From NCBI GenBank assembly GCA_015680685.1, contig MNCI01013916.1, forward strand, positions 9,459 to 73,458: a stretch of DNA of 64,000 nucleotides, read 5' to 3'. The notes below the pieces were generated by a model. That model saw nothing but the letters and a program-made list of their open reading frames with translations. It made no database searches and was not told the DNA's origin. Positions within the stretch are counted from its first letter, which is position 1. Each line of letters starts with the position of its first letter. The DNA comes from Gnetum montanum. Lineage: Eukaryota; Streptophyta; Gnetopsida; Gnetales; Gnetaceae. The translations under genes were made by a program, and so were the position numbers. Below are positions 42,028 through 55,959 of this stretch, one piece after another.

Positions 42028-45000
42028 TAGCTTAGGGCAAGGTGATGTCTAGGATCAAGTAATCATAGCATGGAAGCATGATAACTAACCAATAATGTGC
42101 AGAATACATGATAATAAGAAATGTCAAATGGTACAACACTTTCCTACCATACCAAAAACTAAACATACATATCACGTTATAAAAATGCATGTCTCTACAT
42201 AAAGAAAATTATATACTACTCTGCAAAAATACAAATACAAAAAAAAAAAAAAAAAAANCATGGTATAGAGAAGAATACAGAGAGTTCCATACAAGGGTAT
42301 CTACTCCACACTACTATACATGAAAATATATAGCAACCAAGCATAGAAGATTTTCCCCTCCTCTACCCTTCCTCTCTATGCTTATCTAGGCTCCTATGTG
42401 TTTCACATGTAATTACATAAAATCAGTGCACAACTAAGTGGAAAGCCTTTACACTTCCCTTTCTAGATGGTTTAAAAGTGCTGCACTAGAGGAGAGGAGT
42501 GGGGTACAAGGGAGCCTGCAACATTGTTAGTCTCATGCATGCTCAAAACAACACAGACCATATCATCCATAAGGCTAACATACTACCATACAAGCACAGA
42601 CAAAGCCACGATCTAACATCATCTATCATGCCCATGATATATCATAAATAGTCCATGTCCCACACAATCATAATCCAAATAGAATGCCTATTCTCAACAA
42701 TATGACTCACAAACCAATACTATTACATACATAGCCCACATGGTTGCTATCATATCCATGCTCAGTGTAGCATGTGAAACAACGCCATGAGTACTCATAG
42801 CAACCATTGCTTGTAGGTCTTTTATTAGTCTTTTATTTATTCAATTGGTGCTAGGGTCCATCAACTTGTGACTTGCAACCACTAGCCTTCTCAAGGGTTA
42901 TTGATAGGGACAAGCACACCTATGCCATGGACTGGCTGTAGGAACGAACACATCTATGCTTTTTCACTCTCAGGATGAGGCCTGAGATAGGAGCCTCATC
43001 GATGCATCACAGTGAGGGTTAATTGATACTACCTCCAAGATGCCTCATCACTAACTGGTCCACACCCTCATGTTAGCACCACTCATTAATGACCGTCACA
43101 CACGTGGTCACAAAAACATATATGTATTTCAACTAGCTTAAGCCAGCATAGGTCATAAGCACAACATACCCAAATAACATAACTACACATATCCATCCCT
43201 AATAGTTATAGTCATTCCATGAAAATAATACCATGATGCAACAGAATAACATGAAGACCTCGATGTGATAAAATAATATCATGTTTCTCTAAAGACATGT
43301 ACTTCCATACAAATGACCACTAGAATAACCTTAAAAATGATATATACCCAAAGAGAAAACTAATCCCACTATTAGAAAATACTTTCCAAAACAATCCCAA
43401 TGACATTAATTTTACCTAAATCAGACTCTTGGAAGCAAAGTTATGTGTATTTAAAGTTTGATTAATAAAAGAATATTTAAATAATATTTGGAACACCCAA
43501 AAACACTTGTTTTTTAATAGGTCCCACAAATAGCATATTCCAATCATATGAGGCTTATCAACACCACAAATCATATTCCACAAGTCCACATCATCCCATA
43601 CATTGCATATATATTCATCCACAATTCGTAACCAAAATCGAACAATTTTGTGAAAATAGAAAAAATAACATGTCCAAGCTCAATCCTTGAGCTATCAACC
43701 CCAACATGCCCACATTACATAATCATATACACTAATCCAGCACAAAAATATAGAAAAAAGCTAAAGACAACCCACCAATTAAAATTGTTATGGTAGAATG
43801 GCTAAAACAAGGAGAAAATCATCAAAAATCTAGCAGGACTCCATTTTGCTTCCAACAACACCCACGTAGATATGGCCATAGCAATCCCAAATCCAAGTTC
43901 AAAATAAGCAAAAAGTGTCCACAAGGCTCAGAATCTAGAAAAAGGAAAAGATTAGAAAGAAAAATGATAGAAAATAGACTCCTGTGCATTTTGTTTTTGA
44001 AATAGAGAAAAACAAAAGAAAAACTCGAACATGGCAGTGTAAAAGGACAAGGTTATCTTATATTAAATTACAAAAGAAAATAAGATTTAGGCTATGTTAC
44101 TTTATGCTTCTAGGTGGTCATAGTAGAAAAAAAATGGTGGTCAACATTACAAACTATAATTTTTCCCATCATATGCTTTTCGCACACATGTTTGTTTTGG
44201 TTAAGGAAAGAAAACAAAATATGCACAAGTTGCTTCCTTTTTGCACGTCACATGAAACATCCAATTTTTAACTGTTATATGTGAATTATTTATAAGTTTT
44301 TTTAGAAACAATTTTCATAAGTTACTTTTATTTTTTCATCTCTACGACTAATACCATAAAATTTAAACCTGCGTAATGGACACATTGGGACTCCAAATCA
44401 AAATCTGTTTGAACCTACAAGATTCTTATCATATGCTTTACACATTCAGATGCCAAAACCACACTTGAACATCATGCAAAATAGTGCTATAGTACAAATT
44501 CCTACATACCAAAATCACACATAAAGCATAAAAACATATCAGATAGGTGCTCTTGTACCCCAATCTAACATCGTTGCCAACAACATCACCTATCTAACAC
44601 ATTACACAAGGCTAGTGTACATAATCACATTTGTTAAGCATGTAAAGACATCATAATCATAACATAAAAAATAAGCCTCATAACATATAAAATATATTAA
44701 CTCATCCCTGAATACCCACAAAGACTCCACATGTAATGTCTAAATCATAAGCGTATGACCATACCTACTAACTCTATGTGAGGTGTAATAGAATGTAAAC
44801 AAGTTATCACCTAGTTCCTCAATGCTCATGAGATATTCCTTTCTTTGAATTATTTTTTGGATGTGATAATAACCATAATAGTAGATGAAGCCACCTAGAT
44901 CATAAATGACCCTAGAACAAAGGAAGAAAAGATGAAAGTCCTTACCACTACTTTTAGCTGAAGTTGATAGTAGTAGCAGTAGTCAAGTAGGCACAACCCA

Positions 45001-45390
45001 TATCAAGGCATGAGGAGCCACCATTGTCAAGTACAACTTGGGGCATATTCCTTGGTTGCTTTTTATAAATAGCAATTTTTATAATGTATCCAAATTTTTG
45101 TAAATCAAGTTATAAACACTTGAATAGATTCAATTGGGTTTTGACCATTTTCATAAATTCTAAGTCATTATTGTTTTATGAGTTTTTGAAAATTTTACCT
45201 AAGGTTTGGATCCCTTTATCATATCATTGACTTCTTAATAGTTTTTATCTTAATTTAAAGATCCATAAATATCTTCTAATGTTTTTCCATGACATCTATC
45301 CAACATAATAGATCAATTTTTGATTATTCTATGATCAATTTAATTTAGTTTCTTACATGTGTTGGACAAAGCTTACCTTAGTAAGTTTTT
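42028..45390. other. Unassigned AT-rich, repeat-like DNA with an assembly N
   Basis: No protein domain recognised on either strand. A poly(A) run at about 42240-42257 ends at an N (42258), which marks a sequencing or assembly break. A 99-base stretch at 45125-45223 matches 49053-49151 inside the chromovirus LTR, so part of this region may be the other LTR. Confidence 0.45.
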
Positions 45391-45394
45391 AGAT

Positions 45395-46620
45395 GCTTTT
45401 TGATAATGATAAGAAGTATTATATGCTGAAGAGATTGTACTAGTTACCAAGCATAAAAATGTAGGTTGAAGAATTTATAGTGAAGTACTTAATTTGTCAA
45501 TAGGTTAAGCTTAAGCATCAAGAACTAAGTGTCTAGTTGTACCCTCATACTATACTAAAATGAAAGTGGAAGATGATTGGTATGGATTTCATTATCGAAT
45601 TACCTCAAACTAGCAATGAAAAGGATGTCATCCTTGTTGTTATTGACTTGTTAATTAAGTCCACTTATTTCCTTGCAATCAAGACTATAGCTAATGAAGA
45701 GAATGCTACATAGTTATTCATCTCTAAGATTATTGAACTACATAGCAAACCAATCAAAATTATATTTAGTTATGACACCAAATTCACTTCTCAATTTTGG
45801 TAAAGATTCATGAAAAGCTTGGGCACTAAGCTAAATTTGAGTTTAGTGTATCATCCATAGGTGAACAAATAGGTTAAGATGGTTAAACAAGTTTTGGAGA
45901 ATATTTTTTAGTCTAATGCCTTGTAGTTTTTAGATAACTAGAATAGTTTATTACCATGGAAAAACTTAACCTATAAAAACAACTACCAAGGAAGTTTGAA
46001 GGGAGTACCATATGAGGGTTTGTATGATAGACCTTATAGGAATCATTTGTATTAGGACACAATCAAGAATAGATAGTGGATTAGTTTAGATATAGTCTTA
46101 TGCATGATAGATCAAATTAAAAAGATTTGTAAGGGGTTAAAAATGGCTAAATACTATTAAACTAGCTACAACAATCATAGGAGGAGACCTCAAGTTCATA
46201 GTTTTTGAAAAGTTCATTTGGATCTCTTTCCTAAAAGGCTTAATGTGTTTTAGTTAAAAAGGAAGGCTTGCATCTCATTACATTGGACCATTCGATGTTC
46301 TTTAGCACATAGGAGAAGTGATGTATTGTATGAGTTAACTTCCACACTTTATGAGCATGCATGATGTTTTCTATGTATCTATGCTTTTGAAGTACATTCT
46401 TGATGATAGTCATGTTGTAGATTGGAATGAGATACAACTTTAGGATCATGCTTCATATGTAGAGTATCTTGTTAGAATCATAGACCACATGGAGTAGTAA
46501 TTACATAGGATAGTATTTACCATGGTAAAAGTCTTATAAAGCCATCATGGTTCTTAATAATCAACATGGAAACTTGAGTCTAATATGTGATCATCCCATC
46601 TTAAGATCTTCAAAGAGGAA
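45395..46620 (+). pseudogene. Chromovirus (Ty3/Gypsy) integrase remnant
   Basis: A different lineage from E1-E6. A zinc-finger remnant with VEEFIVKYLICQ lies near 45455, then the core MDFIIELPQTSNEKDVILVVID (45575-45640), DTKFTSQFW near 45775 (second Asp), VYHP.VN near 45850, WKNLTYKNNYQGS near 45960, PYEGLYDRPYRNHLY, and the C-terminal KVHLDLFPKRL. It is broken by many stops. The preceding gag, protease and reverse transcriptase are not present. Confidence 0.75.
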
Positions 46621-46640
46621 GATTATTAAAGGAAAATAGA

Positions 46641-49167
46641 TGTAACAATCCATATTTTTCAAATTTTTATGTTAGCATATTTACTTTGTATTTGATGCTT
46701 GGTTATGCTTCAAATGTTATGCTATGCCTATGAGTTATATTTTAGTTTAGATTGCTAACATGAAGTTTCATGCTCTTGTATATTTACTTCCATGTACTAT
46801 TTAATTATATTTTCAACTGATATGCATTAACCTAGTAGATGAATTTGGCAGGCTTTGATGGAGGTTAAGGTATGAGCATGGCATGGATAGGTTTTTGTAT
46901 AGCATATATTCTTCTTATTAATTAATTCATGTATTGAATGTGTTTTTAATGTTGAAGTACATTTAGTATGACTTGTTGACTTCTGGGAATTTTTTTGAGT
47001 TATGTAAAGGTTTGTGATAGAATTCTTTTATTATGATTTTATTTTTAGAAATTTTGATAGATTTACTATGTTGAGCATTTTGGTAAATTTCTAATAAAAG
47101 TCATATACTACACTAAAATGGGTACTGTGGCACCTATTTTTTTGAATATAGAATCGCTACTAATTTGAAGGTTTGCGGCTATGCGTGGAGTTTCATTGGT
47201 TCATAGGCATGACTATGCAAGAGTGTTTACCAACATTAATGTGTTACTTGAGGATTATGCTTCTATGTTCCAGGTAAGATATATTGTTATTTGGTTTTTT
47301 TATTTTTATTCATATATTTTTGTATTATCTACATGGTTGGATTTTGTTGAATTTCTTTAGATATTTATGAATTTTGGTTGGGTTTGAATCTTGTTTTGCA
47401 TGTGCAATATTGCATGATTTTTATAAGAAATTCACTTGGTTCTTTCTTCTATAAATTTATCATTTTTTATAGATCTAAGGAAAGGAGGATTTTATGAAAA
47501 TTTATCATATCAACTATTTTAGGATGGGTATTGTATAGTGATCGAAAATGTCGATGGCTGGAACACTGAGGGATTCATGGGCACATAACTTAACCCCATG
47601 TCCACGTTAGGGCTTGCTAGAGGTGGAGATAAGGTTCCCTGAATGATCTTGTTGATTGAACAGGGACTTACAGAATGCAAATGAGGGTGTAGCGTAGTTA
47701 GCTGTGATGTAGAGGCAAAACGATGCTAAGTATCAAGTAGTGTTCGTAGGGTCAATGGTGAGCATAGTCAAAACTTATAGTGAAAAACAAAGGTGCCAAC
47801 TTGTGGAGACTACCACCCAAGCATGGTTATGTGCTAAAATGGTAGAAAATGTAAGAAAAATGCTAAAAAATGTAAGTAAAAATGTTGAAAATGCAAAAAA
47901 GAAGAGTGAGAGAGAACATAACACCATCCTAAGTGGGGTTGAGTGTAGTTAACTCTAGAAGGGGTGAGAAAGTATGCAGTGTACAACAGGTGCAATGGAC
48001 AACATACTCATAGTCTCAGGGATGTCTAGCTATAAAGACTGATGTTCTGCCATTATGTCTATGCCTACTAGGTTCGCTGCTATGGTATACAATGAACTGT
48101 GATGGTCTATAGTGTCCTATGATGAGCTACAGTGGTATGAAACTCTTTCCTTTCTCTAGTTCACTAGTGTGCCTTTGAATTTTTGTGTCTCCAAAATGCC
48201 AAAATGGTCAAGTTTTCCAACCTTGAAAAAATAAAGGGTCAGGGTTATTTATAGGGCTAGGTTTAGCATAAAATGCGAGAAGACTACCACATGGCAAAGG
48301 GGATGGTTAGAACTATGACATCATCCAACTATGCTCTCCACTAAGGCTAGCACTGTTGTGCTTTGCTGTACTCTGGTAGACTATACAAGGTTGAGAGACT
48401 ATGATCACACTACCAACTACATGTGCATGTGCTAAGAGGACTACAATGTACCTAAAAAATGCAAGTTTAAAAATTATGCTCTAGGACTATGATCTTCACT
48501 ATCTTACATGGGGTAGTTATAATTTGGGCACAAAAGGGGATACCACAAAAGTAAATTTTGCTAACTATGCTTGTTAGAGGTGAGTTGGAGCTGAGTTGAG
48601 TGCCAGTGCTACATTGTGGAGGCCTTTGGAATCCATTTTGGTTGACTACGCTTAACTTCACTTTGGATTGGGGGAGAGTGTAGCCCAACACTTAGAAACT
48701 TTTGCAAGAAATATGGCTATATGTTGACTACACTCTCTACTGAGTTGACTATGCTATGGGGTAATGGAGAGCATAGTCCCAACACTTAGAAAAATTTGTA
48801 GCTTCTTGCTTTGTGATGGCACTTAGACAAATTGCAAAAAATTAGTTTTTTGAGCTAACTACATTCTTTATTGGGTTGACTATAGACTAGGGCAGTGGAG
48901 AGTGTAGTTTTAGCACTTAGAGAAATTTGTAGAAAGTGGCCTCATGCTGATACTTGGATAAATTTGCAATCGAGACACTGTAGTGCAAATTTGGTGGTGT
49001 TTCATATTGTATACTAGATTCATATTGTTATGTTATCATGTTCATCTTGCTATAGATTTAATTGGATTTTGATCATTTTGTTGAAATTCAAATCATTATT
49101 AATTTAAGAATTTTCAAAAATTTTACCTATGGTTTAAATCCCTTTACCATACTGTCAAATTGTTGTT
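46641..49167 (+). repeat. Probable chromovirus 3' LTR, interrupted by E5
   Basis: Begins TGTAACAATCCATATTTTTC just after the integrase end and a purine-rich stretch, typical of chromovirus LTR starts. It runs about 2.5 kb until the E5 LTR cuts in at 49168. Degenerate repeats with GAGTGTAG...CACTTAGA.AAATTTG lie at about 48640-48960. No gene is recognised inside. The boundary and identity rest on context. Confidence 0.5.
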
Positions 49168-50017
49168 GATGAGCAACGAGCAGTTGCTATGCCCAACCAT
49201 ACGAATCATTAGCGTTCACTAAGTAATTTGGTCAAATTTCGTAGACTTTAGCTTTCTAATTACACTGGGTCTAGGAAATGAATCTAACAAACATGATCAT
49301 TGTCTTCTCATTTTCACTTGTGAAGTGCAAGTGTATGCTTAAGTATAACTAAGATATGATTTTTATCATTCTATTGTTTAAATTAACTAAGTACCAGAAA
49401 ATAAAGTGATTAAATATTTAACTAGTTTAATAACTAACTAATATTGTAACTAATCCTAACATAAGCATTTTTCCCATTTACTATACACATCATGAACCAC
49501 GTTACAATGTCACTGGGTTACCAGGCATTAAGCGCTACTGGGATTACCAAACGTTAATGTATGCTCGAAATGGTCATACTTATGTGTATTAATTAATTAA
49601 TTTGATGCATTAAAGTAATTTGTTCAAATATTAAATGCATTAAGTAAACATTTAGATAATTCCAAATTCTCCAAGGTTTGTGAAGAAAGCTCATCTTTAT
49701 TGCTGGTCACATTGAGATGCTTAGGTACATCAATGTTCGAATAAAGATTCGTACACTTCTCACTCCTATTGTGGATATTTAGAAAATATTCTAACTGTAA
49801 ACTAAAAAAAATGCAATAGCTTTGCTAGGATATTAACTATGGAATGCCACAAATGTAGTTGTTGAGCATGTATTTTTAGGCAAAGAGAGATGCTACATTG
49901 ACTAGGTGACGTCAACGCATGAAACCATGTGTTGACGTGACCATATCGATGGGATTGCATTGAGGTGACCACATCAAATAGATCGCGTCGACGTGACCCA
50001 ATGAAGACACTTCATCA
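49168..50017 (-). repeat. 3' LTR of E5
   Basis: 850 bases. On the minus strand it begins TGATGAAG (from 50017) and ends CTCATCA (at 49168), with the family U5 features (TATGGTTGGGCATAG near the end). It follows a polypurine-like TTAGTTGTTGGAGTA at 50018-50032. Confidence 0.8.
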
Positions 50018-50294
50018 TACTCCAACAACTAAATGAAAACTCATCCTCAAGCGAACAAAAGGAGGAACACATTTCTTTACAAAATTTTGGGAAGGTATGT
50101 GATTATTGACTAAATATAGACACACAAATGGACACAAACAACACTAAGTGTCCAAGTGTATGGATTTACAATCATTACAAAATGTGATGTTCATGATAAC
50201 AAAATTAAACACCATGACAAAAATTGAAAATACAACTCCTTTGATGGCTTGGAGACAAGGAAGCAAATTAGATGATCATAGGTGATGGAGGTTC
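50018..50294 (-). other. E5 stretch between accessory ORF and LTR
   Basis: Noncoding; contains the GAGGATGAGTTTTCATTTAG sequence that also precedes the polypurine tract in E1-E4. Confidence 0.55.
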
Positions 50295-51712
50295 CTAGGG
50301 TGTCAAAGGATATTTTCCTACTTTTGATGCATGTGATTGTTGAGGTGGTAGTTGTGGTTGTTTGGCTATAGCTACAACGTCTGGTAGACGACGAAAAGCA
50401 TCCAACAATGCTTTCATCTTCTCCTCCTTACTCCTAAGATCATACAAAGTCCATGTAGCATTACCAATATGGGATGGTATGGGACCATCCCAAGGATAGG
50501 GCATTACACGAAGTAACTCCTTGACATTGATAAACTAAGTAGCAAATTGTTTACGTTTGATATTGAATACTTTGAGTGTAATCTGTAGCTCATGATAGTC
50601 ATTCATTCTTTTAGCTAAGTTCTGTATTGTTGATATTTAATTAGTGAAGGTCACCTTAAGAACCTCAAGTTCTACATTTGCTATTTCAAGCTTTTGCTTG
50701 ACCTCTTTATGGTGCTTGAACTCTACCTTTTCTAGAAGGTACAAGTTGGCCACTTATTTCTCCATTTCTAACCTTAGCTTTTTAGTTGTTAGCATTTCTA
50801 GGTTTGAGTAATGGAGTTTGTCAAGCTCCATGTACTCCATCATCTCCTCAATTTGCAGCTCCTTGAGGTAGATTTCAACTTTGTTATATGCATTCAGTCC
50901 ATCAAAGATAGGCTTCCATACATTACCTTCCACTTGAAGGGCCTCATTAACCTTAGTCTTTGCTAGTTGGATGTGTTTCTTGTTGATTTTCTTTTGTAAT
51001 CCAACCTAGTCCCTATAATGGTTCTTAACCCTTTCAAATTTGAGGGCCTCTTTTTTCGAGGTGACAATTTCAATGGCAAGTTTCTAGTGAATGGAATGTA
51101 CCTCCTCCATTGAGAGATTTTGATTCTCTATAGCCAACCTCCTCAATTTATTATTTAGCTCAACAAGATACTCTTATTGTTGTTAGATGAATTCAACCAT
51201 ATGATCTTTTTGGATCTCAACATTTTGTAGGTAATGGTTCTCCTAGGTTAGCTTGATGTTCTCATGGTGAACCTCTAACAAGTCCTTTTGAATGTTGTAG
51301 GTAGTGGCATCTACTAAGGATTGATTAAAGATTATTGACTCCTTCATATACTTAGCCTTTTGAAGTTTTTCCTAAAGTTATTGAAAATCTTCATGTCATG
51401 TCATGTTCTGGCTGAGTATGATGGGTTTAATGAGGCATGCTTCAAGTTCTGCAACTTCCGCAGCTAAGCATTGAATCTTAGCTTTGGCTGTTTCAAGTTG
51501 GGAATTAGCAATGAGTACCTTTCCCTTAACCTCAAGTAGCTCTAACTAGTTTTCTACAATGGATTTTGGGATATCAAAGATATTTAGAATTGATTGCCCA
51601 GTTTCTACTAGTCAATTCAACAACTTTTTGTGCTGGGTTGCACTAGATCTTTGACTTCTAGCACTTGTGGATAGCTACATGTTTCTAAGTGTAGCAACAT
51701 CTAGTATAGATG
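50295..51712 (-). pseudogene. Accessory ORF of E5, C-terminal part
   Basis: Read on the minus strand from 51712. The heptad-rich coiled coil spans about 51600 to 50600 (LAIENQNLSMEEVHS matches E2 ARENRTLSMEE). The tail MPYPWDGPIPSHIGNATWTLYDLRSKEEKMKALL is open to 50295. It has fewer stops than E2 or E6, so it is the best copy of this tail. See 61544-62942 for the N-terminal part. Confidence 0.68.
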
Positions 51713-52546
51713 TGATGAACTGTGATATCAGGATCACAATATCACATCCACGATATCAGGTCTATGATATTGGATCCACCCATGCGATGTCGGATACCAG
51801 ATATTAGGGCTTGTCTCCTCGCTTATAAATAAGAGGTGGTGCCCTTGGTTTTCACATTAAATAGTTAGTCCCTTAGCAAAACTTTTGCCATTTTCCGTCC
51901 AGAGTTAGAATTATTTCTGCCTGCCCGTAGTAGGATTCACAGAGTGAACGAATCTTTATTCAAGCATTGTGTACTTGAGCACACTTTGTATACAGCAATA
52001 AAGATGAACTTTATGATAGACCTTGCAGCATTCAAAATAGATTAATTAGCATTAATTATTATTTAATTCTTTCCTAGTTGATTAATGATTTCTCTCACCC
52101 TACAACTCTCTTAGTTAAATACACTCGATACTACCGCTTCGAGCATGCGTGTAGCGCTTGGTAACCCAGTAACAATTAGTGTTTGGTAATTCTAGCAACG
52201 TTGCATTGGTTTAGGATGTGTATGACAAGTGGGAATGGATACTAGTGTTAGGAGTAATTAGAACTTAGTCAATAAGTAGTTAAATTAGATTAGTTACTTA
52301 GTTATCTCTCTTCCCCTCCTTACTAGTGCAGGATATAAAACACATAAAAGCTATAAAAATCATATGCCTCAAGCTTACTTAACCGTACAACCGTGACATA
52401 TAAGTAAGTTTGAGAAGATAACGATTAACCAACCCATTATTGTTCCATAAAGGCACATAGGCACTTGGTCCTTGGAATTCGACTGAATCGTGCATGAAAT
52501 GCTCGTATTTGTATGGTTGAGCATAGGGGTACCTTGCTACTCATCA
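51713..52546 (+). repeat. 5' LTR of E4
   Basis: 834 bases, TGATGAAC to CTCATCA. GATATC-type motifs in U3, TATAAATA at 51824-51831, AATAAA at 51997-52002. Confidence 0.9.
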
Positions 52547-52547
52547 T

Positions 52548-52565
52548 TGGAACCATTGTCGGGGA
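52548..52565 (+). promoter_or_regulatory. Primer-binding site of E4, tRNA-Asp type
   Basis: TGGAACCATTGTCGGGGA, one base after the LTR; a degraded match to TGGCGCCGTTGCCGGGGA. Confidence 0.7.
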
Positions 52566-52678
52566 CTTAGTTGTTTGTATGCTAAGTAGAACTTAGGAAA
52601 TCATTCACATCATTGGAACAAATCCTTAGGGTTGGTTAAGAAAAAGATAATAGTACATTGCACACTGAACAAGACAAA

Positions 52679-54930
52679 ATGTCTTCTTCTTCGCACAAAA
52701 GCACTTCACTGCCTAGGTCTAACACAAGAAGCAATCGACGACATAATACACATGACGTTTATTCGCCAATCGCTCAACAGTTTCCTATGGTATATATTCA
52801 TATCAATGAATATGTACCCAACTTCACCTTTATTCTCCATTAAGATGAACAACTGTGTTGGCATGACTTGGAAGGTAACATAGTGTTACCTCTCGTCCGT
52901 TTAGTCCTAAGCATGCTTCTTCGTGCTCTCACACGAATAGGCATGGAACACTTACATGAAGAATACATTGCGTAGGAGTATGATTTGAGAGACTATCATC
53001 CCATAGAGGCACAATGTCAAAGGGATTTGCAATAGGAGATGCCCCCCACATTTTAAGCAAAATTGAGGATGATGAACCTACCTCAGGTAGTCACACACAT
53101 AACAATGTTCCTCCCATTGACTTTGGCCAAGGGGTTGTGTATCAAAACCTTCATTCTACTATTCATAACCTAGGTGTTGATACCAACGGATACAAAGTGT
53201 CTGAAAAAGGAACAAGGACACATGACAAAGGTGGGCATTCTGATTGCAATTGTGATCGAGGTAGAGACCATTGAAGAAAAGGTAGTAGAAACTGTCATGG
53301 TGGTGGTTCTCCTTATTTTTTACCTTCATCATCTCCTTCACCCTCTCCTTCAATGTTCAGACACAGCCATAGAGAAAAAGATCATGAGGATAAGGGTAAG
53401 CAAATTTGAAGTGATAGACGAAACAACTAAGACAGAAGATGAGGGCACTCTAGGGAATCACGAAATAGAAGAAGGGAGAGTAGGGAATAACATAGGCATC
53501 ATAGACGCCATGAACGAGATGATCATGATGAACCATTACTCGCTACTCAAAGCATGCTAGACATAACTGAGGTTGTGAGAGTTCCAAAAAGGCACCAAAG
53601 AGATAGTAGGATCAAGAGGTTAGATATGAATAACATCCCACGATTTGAAGGGGGATATAACGTTGATCCTCAAAATCACTTACAAGCATTTTATGATGCA
53701 TGTGCCTTGCAAAACATAGAGAACAAGTGGTAAAAACTTAAGTTTTTCCCACAAACACTAGTAAAAGAAGCTAAAAGCTGGTATTGGTCCTTAGAAATGG
53801 AACACATTTGTAGGTGGAGTACTATGTTAGAATTGTTCAATGATAAGTACGAAATATAAACCTGTGAAAGAAAATCTAAGAATGGAAACAAGGAAGTCAT
53901 GAACCCTTGGATGCTACCATGGGTTGCTATTATGCACTATTACATCATTGTCCTAGCCATGGTTATTTAAAGTGGGTTCAACTACGTCATCTCATAGATG
54001 GGCTTAGGCATGAAATGAGAAGAATCCTTGGGACTCATGCCCAAGAAAGGTTATCTGAGCTTAGGTCCCATCAAATTCATAGACTACTGGAGCAAGTTGC
54101 TAAGGAAGAAGGTGAGCTATGAAAGAGAGAAAGTGCAGATGAATATAATCAAGATCCTTCCTTTCGAAAGAAGGGAGTAAGATTTTGTGAGTATGAGGAA
54201 TAGTCATCACTTGAAGAGATGGTGAATAGGAAAACCTTGCTTATCCAAAAGTTAACATCAGAAGTATCGGCAAAGGTAGATCAAATGTGGGACTCCCTGG
54301 ATAGTAGATTTCAAATTGTTCTCAAAATAGTAGAGGAGTCTAGAGAGCGAGGTAGTGATTGTGACAAAAGAAAAAAGAGAGAAGCAGAAAATGTAGGTAA
54401 CAAGGGTAAGGGAAAAGTTGCTATTATTGAAGAGGTTGTGGACTTAGATATAGATGATGATAGTGGATGCGAGATATGTCAATACGACCATCCTAAGGGA
54501 TGTTGCCCAGTGATATCACATTTGTAGGAGTCTAGGGTGTATGCACTTAATCCACGATTAAACAAATGGCAAACATCCCGACGGTTACCTTATCCCCAAG
54601 GTAATCCAAGGAAGTTTCACCAACCTTTAACATATTATCCAAGTGGAAGTCTACCACAACTGATTGAGCAACATCAATAGTGGCAGCACCCACAATCATG
54701 GGGAATGGCACCACCAAGGTAACAATATCCTTACCCAGCAACCTGACCCATATGGATATTACATGCAACATCCAATCTCTCCACATGACTCTGTTGGTCA
54801 CGTTACTTCTCAACATCACTACTAAGCCTACAAGTACTATAGGATTCCCTCTCCTAGGGGCGATATTCGACAAGTGTACCATCCTTCAAATTCGACGCAT
54901 CTCTTCCACCTATAGCTCCATTACTACCTA
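52679..54930 (+). pseudogene. Gag remnant of E4
   Basis: Starts ATG at 52679. N-terminal NEYVPNFTFILH is shared with E1. Stops and shifts follow, and the next readable section is the core at about 53640-54120 (CPSHGYLKW, VDGLRHEMRR-like). The zinc-knuckle-like CEICQYDHPKGCCPVISHL at about 54470-54525 is intact. Then the Pro/Gln-rich linker. Confidence 0.85.
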
Positions 54931-54938
54931 CTCCAACA

Positions 54939-55700
54939 ATGCAAGGTGAACTCCTTGCTCAACCACAACAATGCAATGCCACAAGGGTTGTTAATCCTCA
55001 ACCTACTATTGGTTCTGACAACCGTATGAAGAAAAGACTTTTCTTCAGAACTAATAGTCCAACCAAGCCTTTGCAACCACAAGCAGCTGAGTCTTTGGAC
55101 GTCTCCATATCAAAGGAAGCTTCAGAATCCCTTTCAAACCTAACACTACATTCAACGCATACAGTGATGTTAACACATACTGTTACCAATTGGATCAAAG
55201 CTAGTCATCTTCCCATAAAATTCTTTGTTCTTGGGAGTCCTGTGATATATCTACAAATTGCTGGGAATGAGCCATGCAAAGCTATTTTGGATTTAGGTTC
55301 TAGTGTCAACCTAATATCCCAAGAAATGTATAAGGCCTAGAACCTAGCTCCATTAAAAAAGAGCATCATCTATTTAGAGTTGGCTAACCAGTCCATTACT
55401 GTTCCCTTCAAATTAGTGGAGGACATTGTTACTACTATTTCTAGATGGTCATATCCAGCTGATTTCCTAGTGATTCAAGTGAACAATAGTAAGGGGGACT
55501 TCCCAATCATAATGGGAAGGGCATGGCTAAGCACTATCAATGCGTGCCTAGGAATCCATGATATTTCCCTAGAAATATCTAAGGAAAGTACTTTCAGAAA
55601 GATCAAGAAGAAGAAAGTTCCATGCATCACATATAGTGAAACAGGGTATAATTACGTGCAGAGATCATGGGTTGTGCAAAGTTTAACATTGCATGATTAA
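54939..55700 (+). pseudogene. Protease remnant of E4
   Basis: Retropepsin with LDLGSSVNLIS near 55290, where the catalytic DSG Ser is changed to Leu, so it is inactive. A stop near 55338 splits it. The second half has WSYPADFLVIQVNN and FPIIMGRAWLST. Confidence 0.85.
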
Positions 55701-55959
55701 AATAAGTGTGCACAAGTGATCAATATACAAAGGTGCCTATATGTAGTAGCCACATGATAAGAAGACACCCAGTGGTTGATAGCTGATCAAGAAAGTAGCT
55801 CACTTATATGCATGGAACTAACTGAGGGTTTGACTTGTGCTTACATAGATAGCATAGACACATTAGAGCAAGTCTACCATCAATTTCCAAGTCCTAACCT
55901 CAAAAAAATCAACTGGGGAAGTTTGAAATTCATAAGAAATTTAAACAGGAGCCCCTAGA

